A stretch of DNA of 64,000 bases from JAAZMI01 sp050948785 (GCA_050948785.1 JBMNEM010000001.1:1-64000), one strand, 5' to 3'. Shown: positions 50,131 through 59,410, counted from the stretch's first letter. Program-made: numbers and translations. Notes: generated by a model from the sequence alone, not told the origin.

Positions 50131-51099
50131 ATGAATGAGGTTGCTATTCAAAAAAATAGTGACATAACTATTGAAAGGACGCCGCAGGTTATCGCCACGG
50201 AAATAAACAGTATCAAGAACCAGACTCGCGTTATAATGCTGCAGGCCAGTATTGAGATTGGTCGGCGCCTGGCCGAAGCGAAAATGATGCTGCCTCATGG
50301 GGAATGGGGAAATTGGCTTGAAATATCGGTTGACTACTCCCAGCGGACCGCCCAAAATCTAATGCGTATCTATGAAGAATACGGGAATAGCCAAATGTCT
50401 TTGTTTGATAGTTCAAATACGCAAGCGTTTGCGCATTTGAGTTATAGTCAGGCCGTAGCCTTGCTAGGAATTCCTTCTGAAGAGCGTGTTAAATTTGTAG
50501 AGGAAAATGATTTAAGTTCGATGTCTACCCGGGAGCTGCAGCAAATCATTAAAGAGCGGGACAAAGTAATTAAAGAGAAAGAAGAAATAGCAAAAAAACT
50601 TAAAACGACTGAGAATTTGTACAAAAATATTTCTGAAAGCTATGATAGGCTAGAAAAAACCAATAGTGAGCGTTTTAAAAAAACCCAAAGTTTAGAAAAA
50701 GAATCAGAAGAAACCAAAGTGCAACTTAAAAAGGCCCAGGAGACTGGTGCTTCTACTGAACAAGTAAAGCAACTGGAGGAGCAGCTAAAAGAAGTTCAGG
50801 CAAAGGCAAAACAACTTGAAAAAGAAGCTAATGAACCAGTTACCCTAGAGCCGGTTGTCATTGAGAAAGTTCCTGAAGAAGTAGAAAAAGAGCTCAATGA
50901 GCTGAGGGAAAAGGTAAGGTCTGGACAACAGCAGAGCACTGCGGCTATAAAGTACAGCGTTTGCTTTGAGGCACTTGTCAAAGGATTTAAAGATCTACTT
51001 GGGGCTTTGGATGAGATTAAAGCAAATAGTCCGGATGAGTATGAAAAGTATAACGGTACCGTGCTAAAGCTTCTTGATAAAATGGCGGAGCGGTTGTGA
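50131..51099 (+). CDS. DUF3102 domain protein with long coiled coil
   Basis: 322 residues. The N-terminal ~110 fit DUF3102: ATEINSIKNQTRVIMLQASI, EIGRRLAEAKMMLPHGEWGN and SQRTAQNLMRIYEEYG. From about 140 to 270 it is a charged coiled coil (EKEEIAKKLKTTENLYKN, then QLEEQLKEVQAKAKQLEKE). A short helical end follows. DUF3102 proteins are found in phages, plasmids and conjugative elements; a DNA-partition or replication role has been suggested for the ParB-like N-terminus but is unproven. AAAGGAGG precedes the ATG, and a terminator follows. Confidence 0.85.
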   Translation: MNEVAIQKNSDITIERTPQVIATEINSIKNQTRVIMLQASIEIGRRLAEAKMMLPHGEWGNWLEISVDYSQRTAQNLMRIYEEYGNSQMSLFDSSNTQAFAHLSYSQAVALLGIPSEERVKFVEENDLSSMSTRELQQIIKERDKVIKEKEEIAKKLKTTENLYKNISESYDRLEKTNSERFKKTQSLEKESEETKVQLKKAQETGASTEQVKQLEEQLKEVQAKAKQLEKEANEPVTLEPVVIEKVPEEVEKELNELREKVRSGQQQSTAAIKYSVCFEALVKGFKDLLGALDEIKANSPDEYEKYNGTVLKLLDKMAERL

Positions 51100-51188
51100 T
51101 AGCGGTCCAGTTTGCAAAATGTTATGTTTATTGAATGCGTAAAACCACGGAAAACACGCTTCACGGAACTTATGATATAGCAGGAAGG

Positions 51189-51215
51189 GCCCCGGCTTTG
51201 CCGGGGCTGTCTTTT
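51189..51215 (+). terminator. Intrinsic terminator
   Basis: GCCCCGGC TTT GCCGGGGC perfect stem followed by TGTCTTTTT. It ends the DUF3102 transcription unit. Confidence 0.9.
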
Positions 51216-51244
51216 TAAAAACTAAAAGAAAGGGGGTAAAATTA

Positions 51245-51373
51245 GTGTCTAATGTAGTTCAAGCAGGAAACGAGCTACTAACGACATTTCACGAAGCGAA
51301 TAAAAAATACTTTGGCGGCCAACTGCCGACCCCGGAGATAACGATCCAGCAAGGTTTAATATATATTCGGTGA
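51245..51373 (+). pseudogene. SprT-like protein, N-terminal fragment
   Basis: From GTG (AAAGGGGG upstream) 42 codons read MSNVVQAGNELLTTFHEANK then KYFGGQLPTPEITIQQG, the start of SprT-like zinc-metalloprotease proteins of mobile elements. It stops right after, before the HExxH motif, so the gene is 3'-truncated, probably at the left edge of the ASCH/GNAT-PIN block. Confidence 0.7.
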
Positions 51374-51412
51374 TTACCTATGATATTTGCAGTTATTATA
51401 GGCCAAACAAGA

Positions 51413-51889
51413 CTATAACAATAAAGAATTTATTTGACAATCTGAAAAAACATTATATATCCTATCAAGGGATTTTAGTTCGTCTTTTGTAAAGCTATTC
51501 AAATACCTAAAATTTTGTGGTGGATTAAATCCTGGTATTATTTCTCGTAAATTATGTAATTCGATATAATCTGGAAATTTCCAGACTTTGTCAATAAAAA
51601 ATGCATACCCTTTTTTGCAATTCTTAAAATACGACATATAATCCTGGTAGTTAATGCCTGCGCAATTTTGAATTTCAGGCCAATATTCCTTTGGTTTAAA
51701 TATAGCTGTATATTTAACCTTAAAAACTCCTACTAATGATTTCAGAGGTGAAGAAGCATAAATTAAACAAAGGTCACCTTCATCAAGTTGTGGACATACC
51801 TTCCTCAACTCAACTGTTTTTTCTCCATTGAGTATTTTAATCGCATAATTCGGTCTTATAGATATTAATATTGCTTTTTGTGTACGCAT
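51413..51889 (-). CDS. ASCH/PUA-like domain protein
   Basis: 158 residues from the ATG at 51889 (AGAGG upstream); a longer frame overlaps the neighbour. AILISIRPNYAIKILNGEKT with VELRKVCPQLDEGDLCLIYA and SPLKSLVGVFKV is the ASCH/PUA-like fold that binds RNA or modified bases. It is followed by YMSYFKNCKKGYAFFIDKV. It lies 16 bases after the GNAT-PIN C-terminal segment on the same strand, so it is probably co-transcribed and may regulate or share a substrate with it. Codon use is AT-rich like the rest of this island. Confidence 0.75.
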   Translation of the reverse strand: MRTQKAILISIRPNYAIKILNGEKTVELRKVCPQLDEGDLCLIYASSPLKSLVGVFKVKYTAIFKPKEYWPEIQNCAGINYQDYMSYFKNCKKGYAFFIDKVWKFPDYIELHNLREIIPGFNPPQNFRYLNSFTKDELKSLDRIYNVFSDCQINSLLL

Positions 51890-51905
51890 TTTTCCTCTAA
51901 AGTTT

Positions 51906-52547
51906 TCAATTAATGCCCTTTTTGTATATTTCAACAAAGCAGGTATGTGAAGCAGAAACTGGTGATTGTAAGATTAATTTTTTTTCTTCATGTTTATAAT
52001 ATATCTCTTTTAATTCGCTTAAACTAATTGGATTTGAAAAAAGCTCCGTACTGCTAAATTTAATTGCCATAAGTGTTTCCATTTTACTCTTTAAAGAAAT
52101 AGATTGCAAATCTTTTAGTTGATAAACCCCAAGCCTACCAAAAGAATTAAACAGTTTTTCAGGAGAATTAATCGAAATGTCGTCAAGATAGGAAGCAGCT
52201 CTAAGCATTTTAGAGCCATAGACATTTTTATTGTAACTTATATACCAAAGAATCCGAGCAGGTGCAATCATAGTCAGTGCTTTTTTAGATCTATAGTATA
52301 CATTTTCATAATTAAGTGCAGTTTGTATGTTTGCTCCAATTATTCTTTGTTGGGCTAGCTTTTCATCAAATAAATCCATGGCCCATTGTGCTTGAATAGG
52401 AATAATAAAAACTGGAAGCACCAAATCAGAAAATTTTCCGGGCCATAAAAAACGTTCAACATTAAGCAAACCGCGATTACTTTTTTTGTTTACTGTTTCG
52501 TCTAAAGTATTAATAATAGCTTTTAGTACATCCTTATAACCATCAAA
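51906..52547 (-). pseudogene. C-terminal part of the GNAT-PIN protein, separated by an in-frame TAA
   Basis: The frame of the 480-residue GNAT-PIN gene continues past its TAA (52550-52548) without shift for 213 codons: DGYKDVLKAIINTLDETVNK, then SNRGLLNVERFLWPGKFSDL, VLPVFIIPIQAQWAMDLFDE and RSKKALTMIAPARILWYISY. The only possible separate start is a TTG at 52469 without a ribosome site. I therefore read it as the end of one ~694-residue protein cut by a nonsense change. A second, independently translated gene remains possible. Confidence 0.65.
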
Positions 52548-53990
52548 TTAATTTCTTAAGTCAATTAACACTTTTGAAATTTTCTTTACAGGTTTTATAT
52601 CTCTCAAAATAACTTTTATCCATTCTTTATTAGTGGCTGAAAAGATAAAAAAACAATCCGCTAATGCATTTTTGATTTTTTCAGTTAAATATGGTTCTGT
52701 TACTTTGACAAATATTTTATTGTTATTGTATGCATCAAGTATACATCTTTGAGCCAAGTAACGGGCAAATGTGGGAGCTAAATTAATATTAGCTAACCTA
52801 AAAAGCGGTATTTCCAGCTCATATTCATTTTTTTTACGATATACTATTAATCCGACAGGTTGTTTTTTAAAAGTAATTATGAAGGATTTATAAGTATCTG
52901 GATTGGCTAAGAAATTATAGATATTACTCTTAAAATTTTTTTTGGGTTCTCCTAATGAATTACATAAAAATGAATCTATTACAAGATTATCTTGTTCAGA
53001 TTTTAATAGCTGTAAGGTCGCCCACGAACCTGCAAGACGTGAAGGGCGATATTCTTCTTCTTTGATTAGTTCATCTATATATGAAATTAAATTACTAGGA
53101 CGCATTATTCTAAGTTCAAAAGAGCTATATATTTGCTCAGAAAGATCCAGCATTTTTTGATCTCGTGTTACAAAAAAACGTATTCCTTTATTAATAGCAT
53201 GAGCTAAGTGACGTATATCTGAGTAGTCGCTATTTTTCAAAGTAGGAGGATAAAAAGACAAAAGCTTGTTCTTTGTTTCTTCAATTTTTTGACTATCTGC
53301 TTCAATTAGAGGAAAGCTGTTTGCGAAATTGCGGCATTTGATTCTTTCTAATTTATTTTCATTTCTTTCTATTTCATTAAATATTTCTTTTGTTAAACAA
53401 AGTACCAAACTATCCTGAAGCCAATCAGCTAATAAAGCTTTTGATTCAGGGTTTTCATTATTGGGATCTTGTAAATCAAAAAAGACATTTGCATCAATAA
53501 TAGCCGAAATACCGGCCTGAAGTTTTAAGTCATTAACTATTGTTAATAAAGACGGGTGTCCATGGTCAAACCACCAGTAATTCAGGCTCTTTCCTGTTTT
53601 ACTTTTCCCTCTTTTTTCGTGGATTGGGTAAAAACCTAAGGATGGCCATATCTTGTTTGCTTCAAAATCACGTCGACAATAAAGACCTATACCATAGGAA
53701 TTTTTAGTGTTTTGTTTTAAAAAATCAACCAGTAATTTCGCTATACCTTGTTTTCTGGCAGAGGAATCAACGCACAGGTGAACAATGCTAATCCTTTGCT
53801 TTGTAACCCGGTAAATTAAATAGCCAATTAATGAATCAGATTCTGTCACAGCTACAAGAATTTGTCTCTTATCAGCGTAATCGAAAAAAGCGCCATCGGG
53901 GAAAAAGCCCAATGTTGCACTATTTGTTCGCCATAGTTTTTTGACTTCCGACAAATATTTTGAGTTACTATTTATGGAAAATATTTTCAT
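52548..53990 (-). CDS. GNAT acetyltransferase fused to a PIN-like nuclease domain
   Basis: 480 residues. The GNAT domain (1-140) has HLCVDSSARKQGIAKLLVDF with the Q/RxxGxA acetyl-CoA loop and a late LGFYPI strand. A PIN-type domain follows (about 160-300): ISAIIDANVFFDL, then FNEIER, KNSDYSDIRHLAHAIN and FFVTRDQKMLDLSEQ, the usual spaced acidic residues. Residues 300-480 form a third region with YKSFIITFKKQPVGLIVYRK. The frame goes on after TAA into further domain sequence. The GNAT-PIN combination suggests a toxin-like or RNA-processing effector; with the ASCH gene it may be a defence or addiction unit. This is inference. Confidence 0.78.
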   Translation of the reverse strand: MKIFSINSNSKYLSEVKKLWRTNSATLGFFPDGAFFDYADKRQILVAVTESDSLIGYLIYRVTKQRISIVHLCVDSSARKQGIAKLLVDFLKQNTKNSYGIGLYCRRDFEANKIWPSLGFYPIHEKRGKSKTGKSLNYWWFDHGHPSLLTIVNDLKLQAGISAIIDANVFFDLQDPNNENPESKALLADWLQDSLVLCLTKEIFNEIERNENKLERIKCRNFANSFPLIEADSQKIEETKNKLLSFYPPTLKNSDYSDIRHLAHAINKGIRFFVTRDQKMLDLSEQIYSSFELRIMRPSNLISYIDELIKEEEYRPSRLAGSWATLQLLKSEQDNLVIDSFLCNSLGEPKKNFKSNIYNFLANPDTYKSFIITFKKQPVGLIVYRKKNEYELEIPLFRLANINLAPTFARYLAQRCILDAYNNNKIFVKVTEPYLTEKIKNALADCFFIFSATNKEWIKVILRDIKPVKKISKVLIDLRN

Positions 53991-54167
53991 TTAAATACCT
54001 CAAAAAGTTATTTAAAATTCAGTTAATTAAAGCCTCTTACAATCCCAACAACCAATTTATAAGGTGTAAGCTCTTTTAAATAAAAACAAATAACTTTATT
54101 TACCATTTTAACACCACATCCTTCTATGCTAAGGTATAAATTGGTGGAACAGCAGTCCAATTTGGCA

Positions 54168-56996
54168 TCAGCTTTGCGCCAATATATTAGCATCCTTGAT
54201 GCTGCCTGTGCATATCTCATTTTCCGGTTTGGCAAAAAGGTAACTAGACAAAACCCCGGAGGGAGTACCGGATGGACGTAAAATAGTTTTATTGCCAAAG
54301 ACCAAAAAACTGTCCTTTGCCCGGGAAACAGCAACATTAAGCATATTTACATTTTTATCAAAGAAAAAATTTGTATCGTTATCCCCGTAAACGGGGGAGA
54401 AAATGACTATTTTTCTTTCGGCCCCTTGTAAGGCATGGACTGTTCCTACAGTTATCTTTTTTAAGCCCCGCTGTGAAAAATATTTTTTCAATGCTTGCGT
54501 TTGTTTTGAAAAGGGGGTAACTACGGCCAGCAGGTTTTCGATGTTGTCTTTGTAATAGTTTTCAATAAGTTTGCGGTTATTTAAAACCCATTGGACAATA
54601 ATTGACGCCTCCTTGTTGTTGCGCCGACTGCCCATAACGGTTTCTGAAAAGCCCTTTATATGGAGATATCCCATGTGTGGTAATATATAGTTTTCTATGC
54701 TGTTTCTTTTAGGTTCCAATTTGCCTTTATAAGCCAGTTTGTTACAGTAGTTAATAATTTCTGGGACACAGCGGCGGTGCTCTGAAAGGAACATACCTCT
54801 TTCGTATTTTTTGTAACTGCTACGATCTTGGGCGATTTTCATGACACAGCCAGTTGAGGCTGCCCTGCCTGAATCTAGAAATCTTTCTATTTCTTCATTA
54901 GTTTTTGCTAGGCCAAACTTTTTGATATTGCTTCTGTCAATGGCGCTGCTAATATCCCAGACCGGTTCTATTTGCAGGATATCACCAACAATAAGCGCTT
55001 TTTGGGCAAGGGCAAAAGAGGCCCCGGCAGTTTCAGAGGAAACCTGGCCTGCTTCGTCAATAATAAGTAGGTCAATAAATTCGTAAAGAGGCATATCAAC
55101 TCCTTCCCAGGCCATAAAGTGTTTTGGCAGCATTTGTAATGTTGATACAAAACAGGGGGTTAATTTCATATACCTTCGCCATTTTTTTTTCTGTTTTATT
55201 CTGCTTTTAGATTCCTTAAAGGAAGTACTGATTTCTTCCTTGCGTTCTATAAGCCATCTGGCTTCCCAGTAGTGGGTAGATAACTCAAAGGCTGGATAAC
55301 GCATTTTTGAATCCAGCTCTTCTAATAGATTTTCTGGGTTGATGCTATGAATTTTACACCAGTTTAGATATTTTGTTCGTATTTGTTGGTAATAGGAGAG
55401 CTGTCTTTTTTTCTTTTTTCGTTCGGTTTTTAACTCTTTGATATTTTTATCCTGGGTATCTTTAAGTTTGTTGAGATAATCGAGGATTACCTTATTATCT
55501 GGTGGAGCAATATTTATTTCAAATTTAGTAAGGTACTCCAAGTTTCGCATGTGTACACGAAACCTTATCGGCGGCAAAAAAGACAATATAGTCATCCAGA
55601 AAGGCTCAGTATTTATATGTTTAATAAAACCCTCCAGGATATTTTCAATACGCTCAACTTTTATAATGCATCGGGATAGATCTTCTGATAGAGCAACGAT
55701 ACGGTCTATTAATTGTTTTTCGCTTCCTATTTTAGAAAGGGCAGATTGCAATTCTAAATATAATTGTATCCCATCATGAATAATGTCAGTCTTTGCTTTA
55801 ATTTCTTTATGCAAAGTATCGGCAATTACTTGGAGCGAATCCGTATCCTGATTGAAATGCTTATGGTATTGTCTTATAAAGTAATTATAAGCATCGTGGA
55901 AATATTTTTCTGTTTCCGTGTAAGAAGAAAATTTGTTTAATGTCTGGTATTTAGTGGTTTTTCTTTCTCTTTTTTGTGAGGGACCATATAACCCAAAACT
56001 CTTTATTTTTGGAAGCCACCTTTTTACAGAGCTATTAAAGCTTTCAATAACGTTTGTAACAGCCTGGTTGTTATGGGACGCTGCTACAATGACTGGGGGA
56101 TCTTTTTCCCTAAGAGCAGCCTTTACCCAAAGATTTGCAACTACAGAATGTAAAAGAGTAGTTTTGCCGGTACCGGGGGGGCCGTTAATAGCAAGGATAT
56201 CCCCCCTTTCTAAGGTAAATAAATGGTGCAGTGATTCCCTCTGGGAGAATGATAAAGGAAATTGATCGCCCATTTGCCCAAGATGTTGGGTAGATGCATT
56301 AATATGATTTGTTAAAAGAGGCTTGAGCGGTGTTTGCCCCAGGGTGGCGTAGTTGGTCAAAAGAAGGGGGGGGGTTTCTTTGAGTACAAGATCATAAAGT
56401 TTAATAACGTGAAGGTTTGCCCCTTTGACGCGGTTGTCTAGGTAGACTGAACCAGCAACATTTTCATAATCTTCTATTGTAAATTCTTCAAAGGCCACTC
56501 CTACTGTTTCTTGGAACATCTGGCGAAAAAATTCCAAAGCTTGTGGCCAGCTTTCAGGGGTTTTCTCATTTTTAACAAGGAAATCATCGACTTTTTGCAC
56601 GGTGCTTATTGTAATGGGGTTGTTTACGGGTTCTAAAAGGTTTCTGGGTATCCAGGGAATATCAGAGAAAGAAAGTCTGCCGTCTTTGTTAAGTAGCGCA
56701 GGGATATAAAGCGGTACTATATACTCGTCATAAGGGCTATATTTTTTCCCATGAAGTCTTTTTGCCCTAAGCTTTAAAGGGCATACGAGGACTTTTATGA
56801 TGTTCTGTTCTTTATTTTCTTTATTCTTTTCTTCTTTTTGGAGAGCAAATAGCTTTTTTGTTGCCTTATTATTAAGTATTCCCATTATAATTTCTGTAGT
56901 CGTTATTTCTTCGCAGGGAACTTTCTGATAATCAATATTCATCCTGTCAGCGTCTACGGTGCTATTGCGCCAATATTGAAGCACATTACTTACCAT
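54168..56996 (-). CDS. Large SF1 (Upf1-like) DNA/RNA helicase
   Basis: 942 residues. An N-terminal ~240-residue region has no recognised domain. The helicase core has Q-motif-like PLSFSQRESLHHLF, Walker A GPPGTGKTTLL (about 272-282), SHNNQAV (Ia), LLIIDEAGQVSSE (Walker B, DEAG), GDILQIEPVW (III), SEHRRCVPEIINYCN (IV), VGTVHALQGAERKIVIFSPV (V) and NMLNVAVSRAKDSFLVFG (VI). The middle (380-560) is a long coiled coil between motifs I and II. Such Upf1-like helicases occur in defence islands and conjugative elements. It is preceded by no co-directional gene; the GNAT-PIN gene follows after 177 bases. Confidence 0.87.
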   Translation of the reverse strand: MVSNVLQYWRNSTVDADRMNIDYQKVPCEEITTTEIIMGILNNKATKKLFALQKEEKNKENKEQNIIKVLVCPLKLRAKRLHGKKYSPYDEYIVPLYIPALLNKDGRLSFSDIPWIPRNLLEPVNNPITISTVQKVDDFLVKNEKTPESWPQALEFFRQMFQETVGVAFEEFTIEDYENVAGSVYLDNRVKGANLHVIKLYDLVLKETPPLLLTNYATLGQTPLKPLLTNHINASTQHLGQMGDQFPLSFSQRESLHHLFTLERGDILAINGPPGTGKTTLLHSVVANLWVKAALREKDPPVIVAASHNNQAVTNVIESFNSSVKRWLPKIKSFGLYGPSQKRERKTTKYQTLNKFSSYTETEKYFHDAYNYFIRQYHKHFNQDTDSLQVIADTLHKEIKAKTDIIHDGIQLYLELQSALSKIGSEKQLIDRIVALSEDLSRCIIKVERIENILEGFIKHINTEPFWMTILSFLPPIRFRVHMRNLEYLTKFEINIAPPDNKVILDYLNKLKDTQDKNIKELKTERKKKKRQLSYYQQIRTKYLNWCKIHSINPENLLEELDSKMRYPAFELSTHYWEARWLIERKEEISTSFKESKSRIKQKKKWRRYMKLTPCFVSTLQMLPKHFMAWEGVDMPLYEFIDLLIIDEAGQVSSETAGASFALAQKALIVGDILQIEPVWDISSAIDRSNIKKFGLAKTNEEIERFLDSGRAASTGCVMKIAQDRSSYKKYERGMFLSEHRRCVPEIINYCNKLAYKGKLEPKRNSIENYILPHMGYLHIKGFSETVMGSRRNNKEASIIVQWVLNNRKLIENYYKDNIENLLAVVTPFSKQTQALKKYFSQRGLKKITVGTVHALQGAERKIVIFSPVYGDNDTNFFFDKNVNMLNVAVSRAKDSFLVFGNKTILRPSGTPSGVLSSYLFAKPENEICTGSIKDANILAQS

Positions 56997-57066
56997 AATA
57001 TTTCACCAACTTGACTATCGTATTTTGTCGTATCCCGTCTAAAAATGCCACACCCCATAAAACACG

Positions 57067-57090
57067 AAAACCACTCTTCCGAGTAGTTTT
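57067..57090. terminator. Probable terminator upstream of the helicase gene
   Basis: AAAACCACTC TTCC GAGTAGTTTT hairpin (one G-T-type mismatch) with T-runs. It separates the ImmA/XRE unit from the helicase gene on the minus strand. Confidence 0.6.
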
Positions 57091-57239
57091 ATTCAATTCC
57101 GTAATATTTTTTTACCAGCCCTGGCTTCGAATTTTTTAAGGATATTTGTTGGTTAACTTGGCAGGTATTTATATCTTTGTCAAATTCGACAATAGTTAAA
57201 AAATAGTATGCCTGCAAATGAAAACACTCCTTTTCCTAT

Positions 57240-57545
57240 TTACCGCGTGACCATATATTTTCTATGCCTTTCTCTTGCAATAGTATTTGCCTTGCATTCA
57301 AATTTCTTATACTGCATGTCCAAACCAATAACATATGTAAATTTGGGCATGTCCGACACAATGTGGTGAATTTCATGTAGCAGAACCTCACGTTTGGTTT
57401 GAATGGGAAGGTCCTGGCTGATAAAAATATGGTAAATACCCTTGCGGGAAAAATAAACAAAACCGTATGTTCCGGGTGGGAGAGAAATCGTATGAATCCT
57501 GATATCCCCAGCCTTTACCATGCAATTTATGTTTTTAAGATTCAT
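57240..57545 (-). CDS. ImmA/IrrE-family metallopeptidase
   Basis: 101 residues. The zinc motif HEIHH (in KREVLLHEIHHIVSDMP, about 54-70) with downstream ECKAN (second-half Glu) is typical of ImmA/IrrE. These proteases cleave the partner XRE repressor to switch on mobile-element genes. The start is downstream of an XRE regulator gene by 35 bases on the same strand. The ribosome site is AAAGGAGAC. Its length is at the short end of the family. Confidence 0.85.
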   Translation of the reverse strand: MNLKNINCMVKAGDIRIHTISLPPGTYGFVYFSRKGIYHIFISQDLPIQTKREVLLHEIHHIVSDMPKFTYVIGLDMQYKKFECKANTIARERHRKYMVTR

Positions 57546-57580
57546 AATTGTATGTCTCCTTTTGCTAAAAAAAAGACAGG

Positions 57581-57985
57581 TTAAAATTCTTCAGATGCTT
57601 CTTCGTCTTCAACAATTTTAATATAACGTATAATCCGTTTTATTGCTTCGGGAGACATATCTCGAGTTTGCTTGAAAAGTATCTTCAAATCTTCACGCTG
57701 GGATAGGCTTTCCCAGAAATCGGAGAGCTCCGGATCGTCGGAGATGGCGTTTTTGATTTTTTGTTCGGGGGTGTTACGTTTATCACTGCGGCCGAGGAGG
57801 TAGTCGGTAGAGCAATCAAATATTTCAGCTAAATGTTGCAAAATATAAGCATCTGGAATTCTATCAGTTGTTTCATATTGAGAAATGGTAGCACTACTTT
57901 GCAGGTTTAATAACTTAGCTAATTCTGTTTGTTTAAGTCCCTTTTCTTCTCTAAGATAACGTAAACGCTCTCCGAATTTAGCCAT
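57581..57985 (-). CDS. XRE-family repressor paired with ImmA/IrrE
   Basis: 134 residues from the ATG at 57985 (AAGGGGG upstream). The helix-turn-helix FGERLRYLREEKGLKQTELA with LLNLQSSATISQYETTDRIP is at about 3-52. YLLGRSDKRNTPEQKI and an acidic tail form the regulatory part. It is divergent from a Cro-like gene at 58133. Operators with TTCAC-N5-GTGAA symmetry lie between them. It probably represses both promoters until cut by the ImmA-type protease downstream. Confidence 0.88.
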   Translation of the reverse strand: MAKFGERLRYLREEKGLKQTELAKLLNLQSSATISQYETTDRIPDAYILQHLAEIFDCSTDYLLGRSDKRNTPEQKIKNAISDDPELSDFWESLSQREDLKILFKQTRDMSPEAIKRIIRYIKIVEDEEASEEF

Positions 57986-58009
57986 ATTGCAAACCCCCTT
58001 ACTAAATTC

Positions 58010-58090
58010 TATCACAAAATGTGAAAGGGAAAAATAAATTTCACAAAAATAAAAAATAAAGGTTGACTTTCACGCCATGTGAAGTATAAT
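58010..58090 (+). promoter_or_regulatory. Divergent operator/promoter region of the XRE switch
   Basis: TATCACAAAATGTGAAA (58010-58026) and CTTTCACGCCATGTGAAG (58068-58084) are palindromes of the type TTCAC-N5-GTGAA. Single half-sites occur at 58038 and 58102. TTGACT (58063), a 16-base spacer and TATAAT (58085) form the plus-strand promoter with the second operator inside the spacer. The CAC..GTG motif also occurs inside the small gene's 3' end (near 58330). Confidence 0.85.
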
Positions 58091-58132
58091 AATGTTAAAG
58101 AGTTTCACACAGCGTTAAAAGGTGGTGTATTA

Positions 58133-58372
58133 ATGAAAGTAAAAACAGTGCTAAAAACGATTAGGGAATTTAGAAAAGAAACTATTTCAAGCATGGCAAG
58201 TAAGCTTGAAATAGGAGTTAGTAGATATTACATGATAGAATCTGGAGAAAGACCTGCTACTCCCAAAATTGCTAAACAAATAGCAGAAATTCTTAATATA
58301 AAACAGGATGATATTTTTTTACCTCAGAGTTTCACAGCCCGTGAAAGTAGTCGTTCCAAATCCACCCTTTAA
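58133..58372 (+). CDS. Cro-like XRE regulator
   Basis: 79 residues. VKTVLKTIREFRKETISSMA with SKLEIGVSRYYMIESGERPA is a helix-turn-helix, then TPKIAKQIAEILNIKQDDIF. AAAGGTGG precedes the ATG. It is divergent from the ImmA-linked repressor and shares its operator region, the arrangement of a CI/Cro-type switch. It may repress the opposing gene. Confidence 0.82.
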   Translation: MKVKTVLKTIREFRKETISSMASKLEIGVSRYYMIESGERPATPKIAKQIAEILNIKQDDIFLPQSFTARESSRSKSTL

Positions 58373-58470
58373 ATTACAGCAGAACATGATTCAACAAGCT
58401 TATTCAGACGCTTGTTAAAAATATTCAACCTTTTTGGTTCTAAATCCTTCCAAAGAAAGGAAATTAAACA

Positions 58471-59166
58471 TTGGACACTTTGATTTACGCCGTGCAAGTT
58501 CAAACCGGTTTTGAAAAAGTTGTTTCTCAGTTGTTCCGTGCCCAGGCAGCAAATGAAGCCCTGGACTTGGAGAATATTGAGCTGCATACTTTTTAAAAAT
58601 CAGTTGTTAGATATTCTTCTTCCGGGAAAGCTGAAACCCGAATGGAAAACATAGTGCCCGGTTATATATTTTTAGTATGTCCACAATTGGACACTTTCCT
58701 TCTTGAACGTGTCTGTGAAGAGCTTCAAGACATGCCCAGAGTACTAAGAGTTGTTGGGGAAGTATCGGTTGAGGAATTTTTACACCTCAAGGCTGAAGCT
58801 AAAAAAGCTGTCGTACAGATTGTGGAGCCGGCTACGGCGGATCTGGCCTTTGGCAGCATGGCCGAAAAAGTGGCAGTCCGTATGGAGAAGTTAAGCAAGG
58901 GAGCAAAAGCAATTTGCACGCGGAGCCTGGCAAAACTAAGAGGACGGATCGAAGTGCTGAGAAGGAAAAAACAGCAGTACCTGGACTACTTGCGGTACTG
59001 CTGCCTGTTTGGTTTAGAAGCTTTTAGAGAAATTAGAGGAAAACGAACGGTTTTGGAGTTCCCGGCTGAACTCCTGGATAAACTCAAGCGCCGGCATAAT
59101 TTCAATACGGGGGGAAGGGCCGGCCCCCTTGTGCTGGCCGTCTTCCTTGCGCTTGAGGGTGCGTAA
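58471..59166 (+). pseudogene. NusG-like antiterminator gene interrupted by an in-frame TAA
   Basis: From the TTG at 58471: MDTLIYAVQVQTGFEKVVSQ and LFRAQAANEALDLENIELHT match the NusG N-terminal (NGN) start (YAVQVxTGxE). Codon 42 is TAA (58594). The same frame continues with KSVVRYSSSGKAETR then NIVPGYIFLVCPQL, containing the NusG motif PGYIF. The C-terminal half (SKGAKAICTRSLAKLRGRIE and on) is basic and not a usual KOW domain. RfaH/LoaP-type NusG paralogues antiterminate long operons. The stop splits it; the ATG at 58642 would start after most of the NGN domain. Confidence 0.68.
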
Positions 59167-59410
59167 GGGAAGGCCATTAACGGAATTTGCAGTAGTATCC
59201 CCCTCTGGTCGTTTCTGCCGGTGCTGAAGTTTAGATTTAGACGGACGTAGGAAATGAGGGCTCTTCCCAGTCAAATTTTTTACCCTGATACCCAGCGGGG
59301 GTGGAAAAAGGCCGAAGAGAAAACGTAAAAAAGAATAACGGACCGGGGATGGCGAAGCTGTGTCTATAATAAAAAGGTAATTTTACGTCGTGAATCACTT
59401 ATTTGTATTT

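Noticed and set aside
54023..54167. Small gene after the helicase (ending YKLVVGIVRGFN)
   Set aside because: The frame overlaps the helicase 3' end and only a 27-codon piece has its own ATG; no family resemblance.
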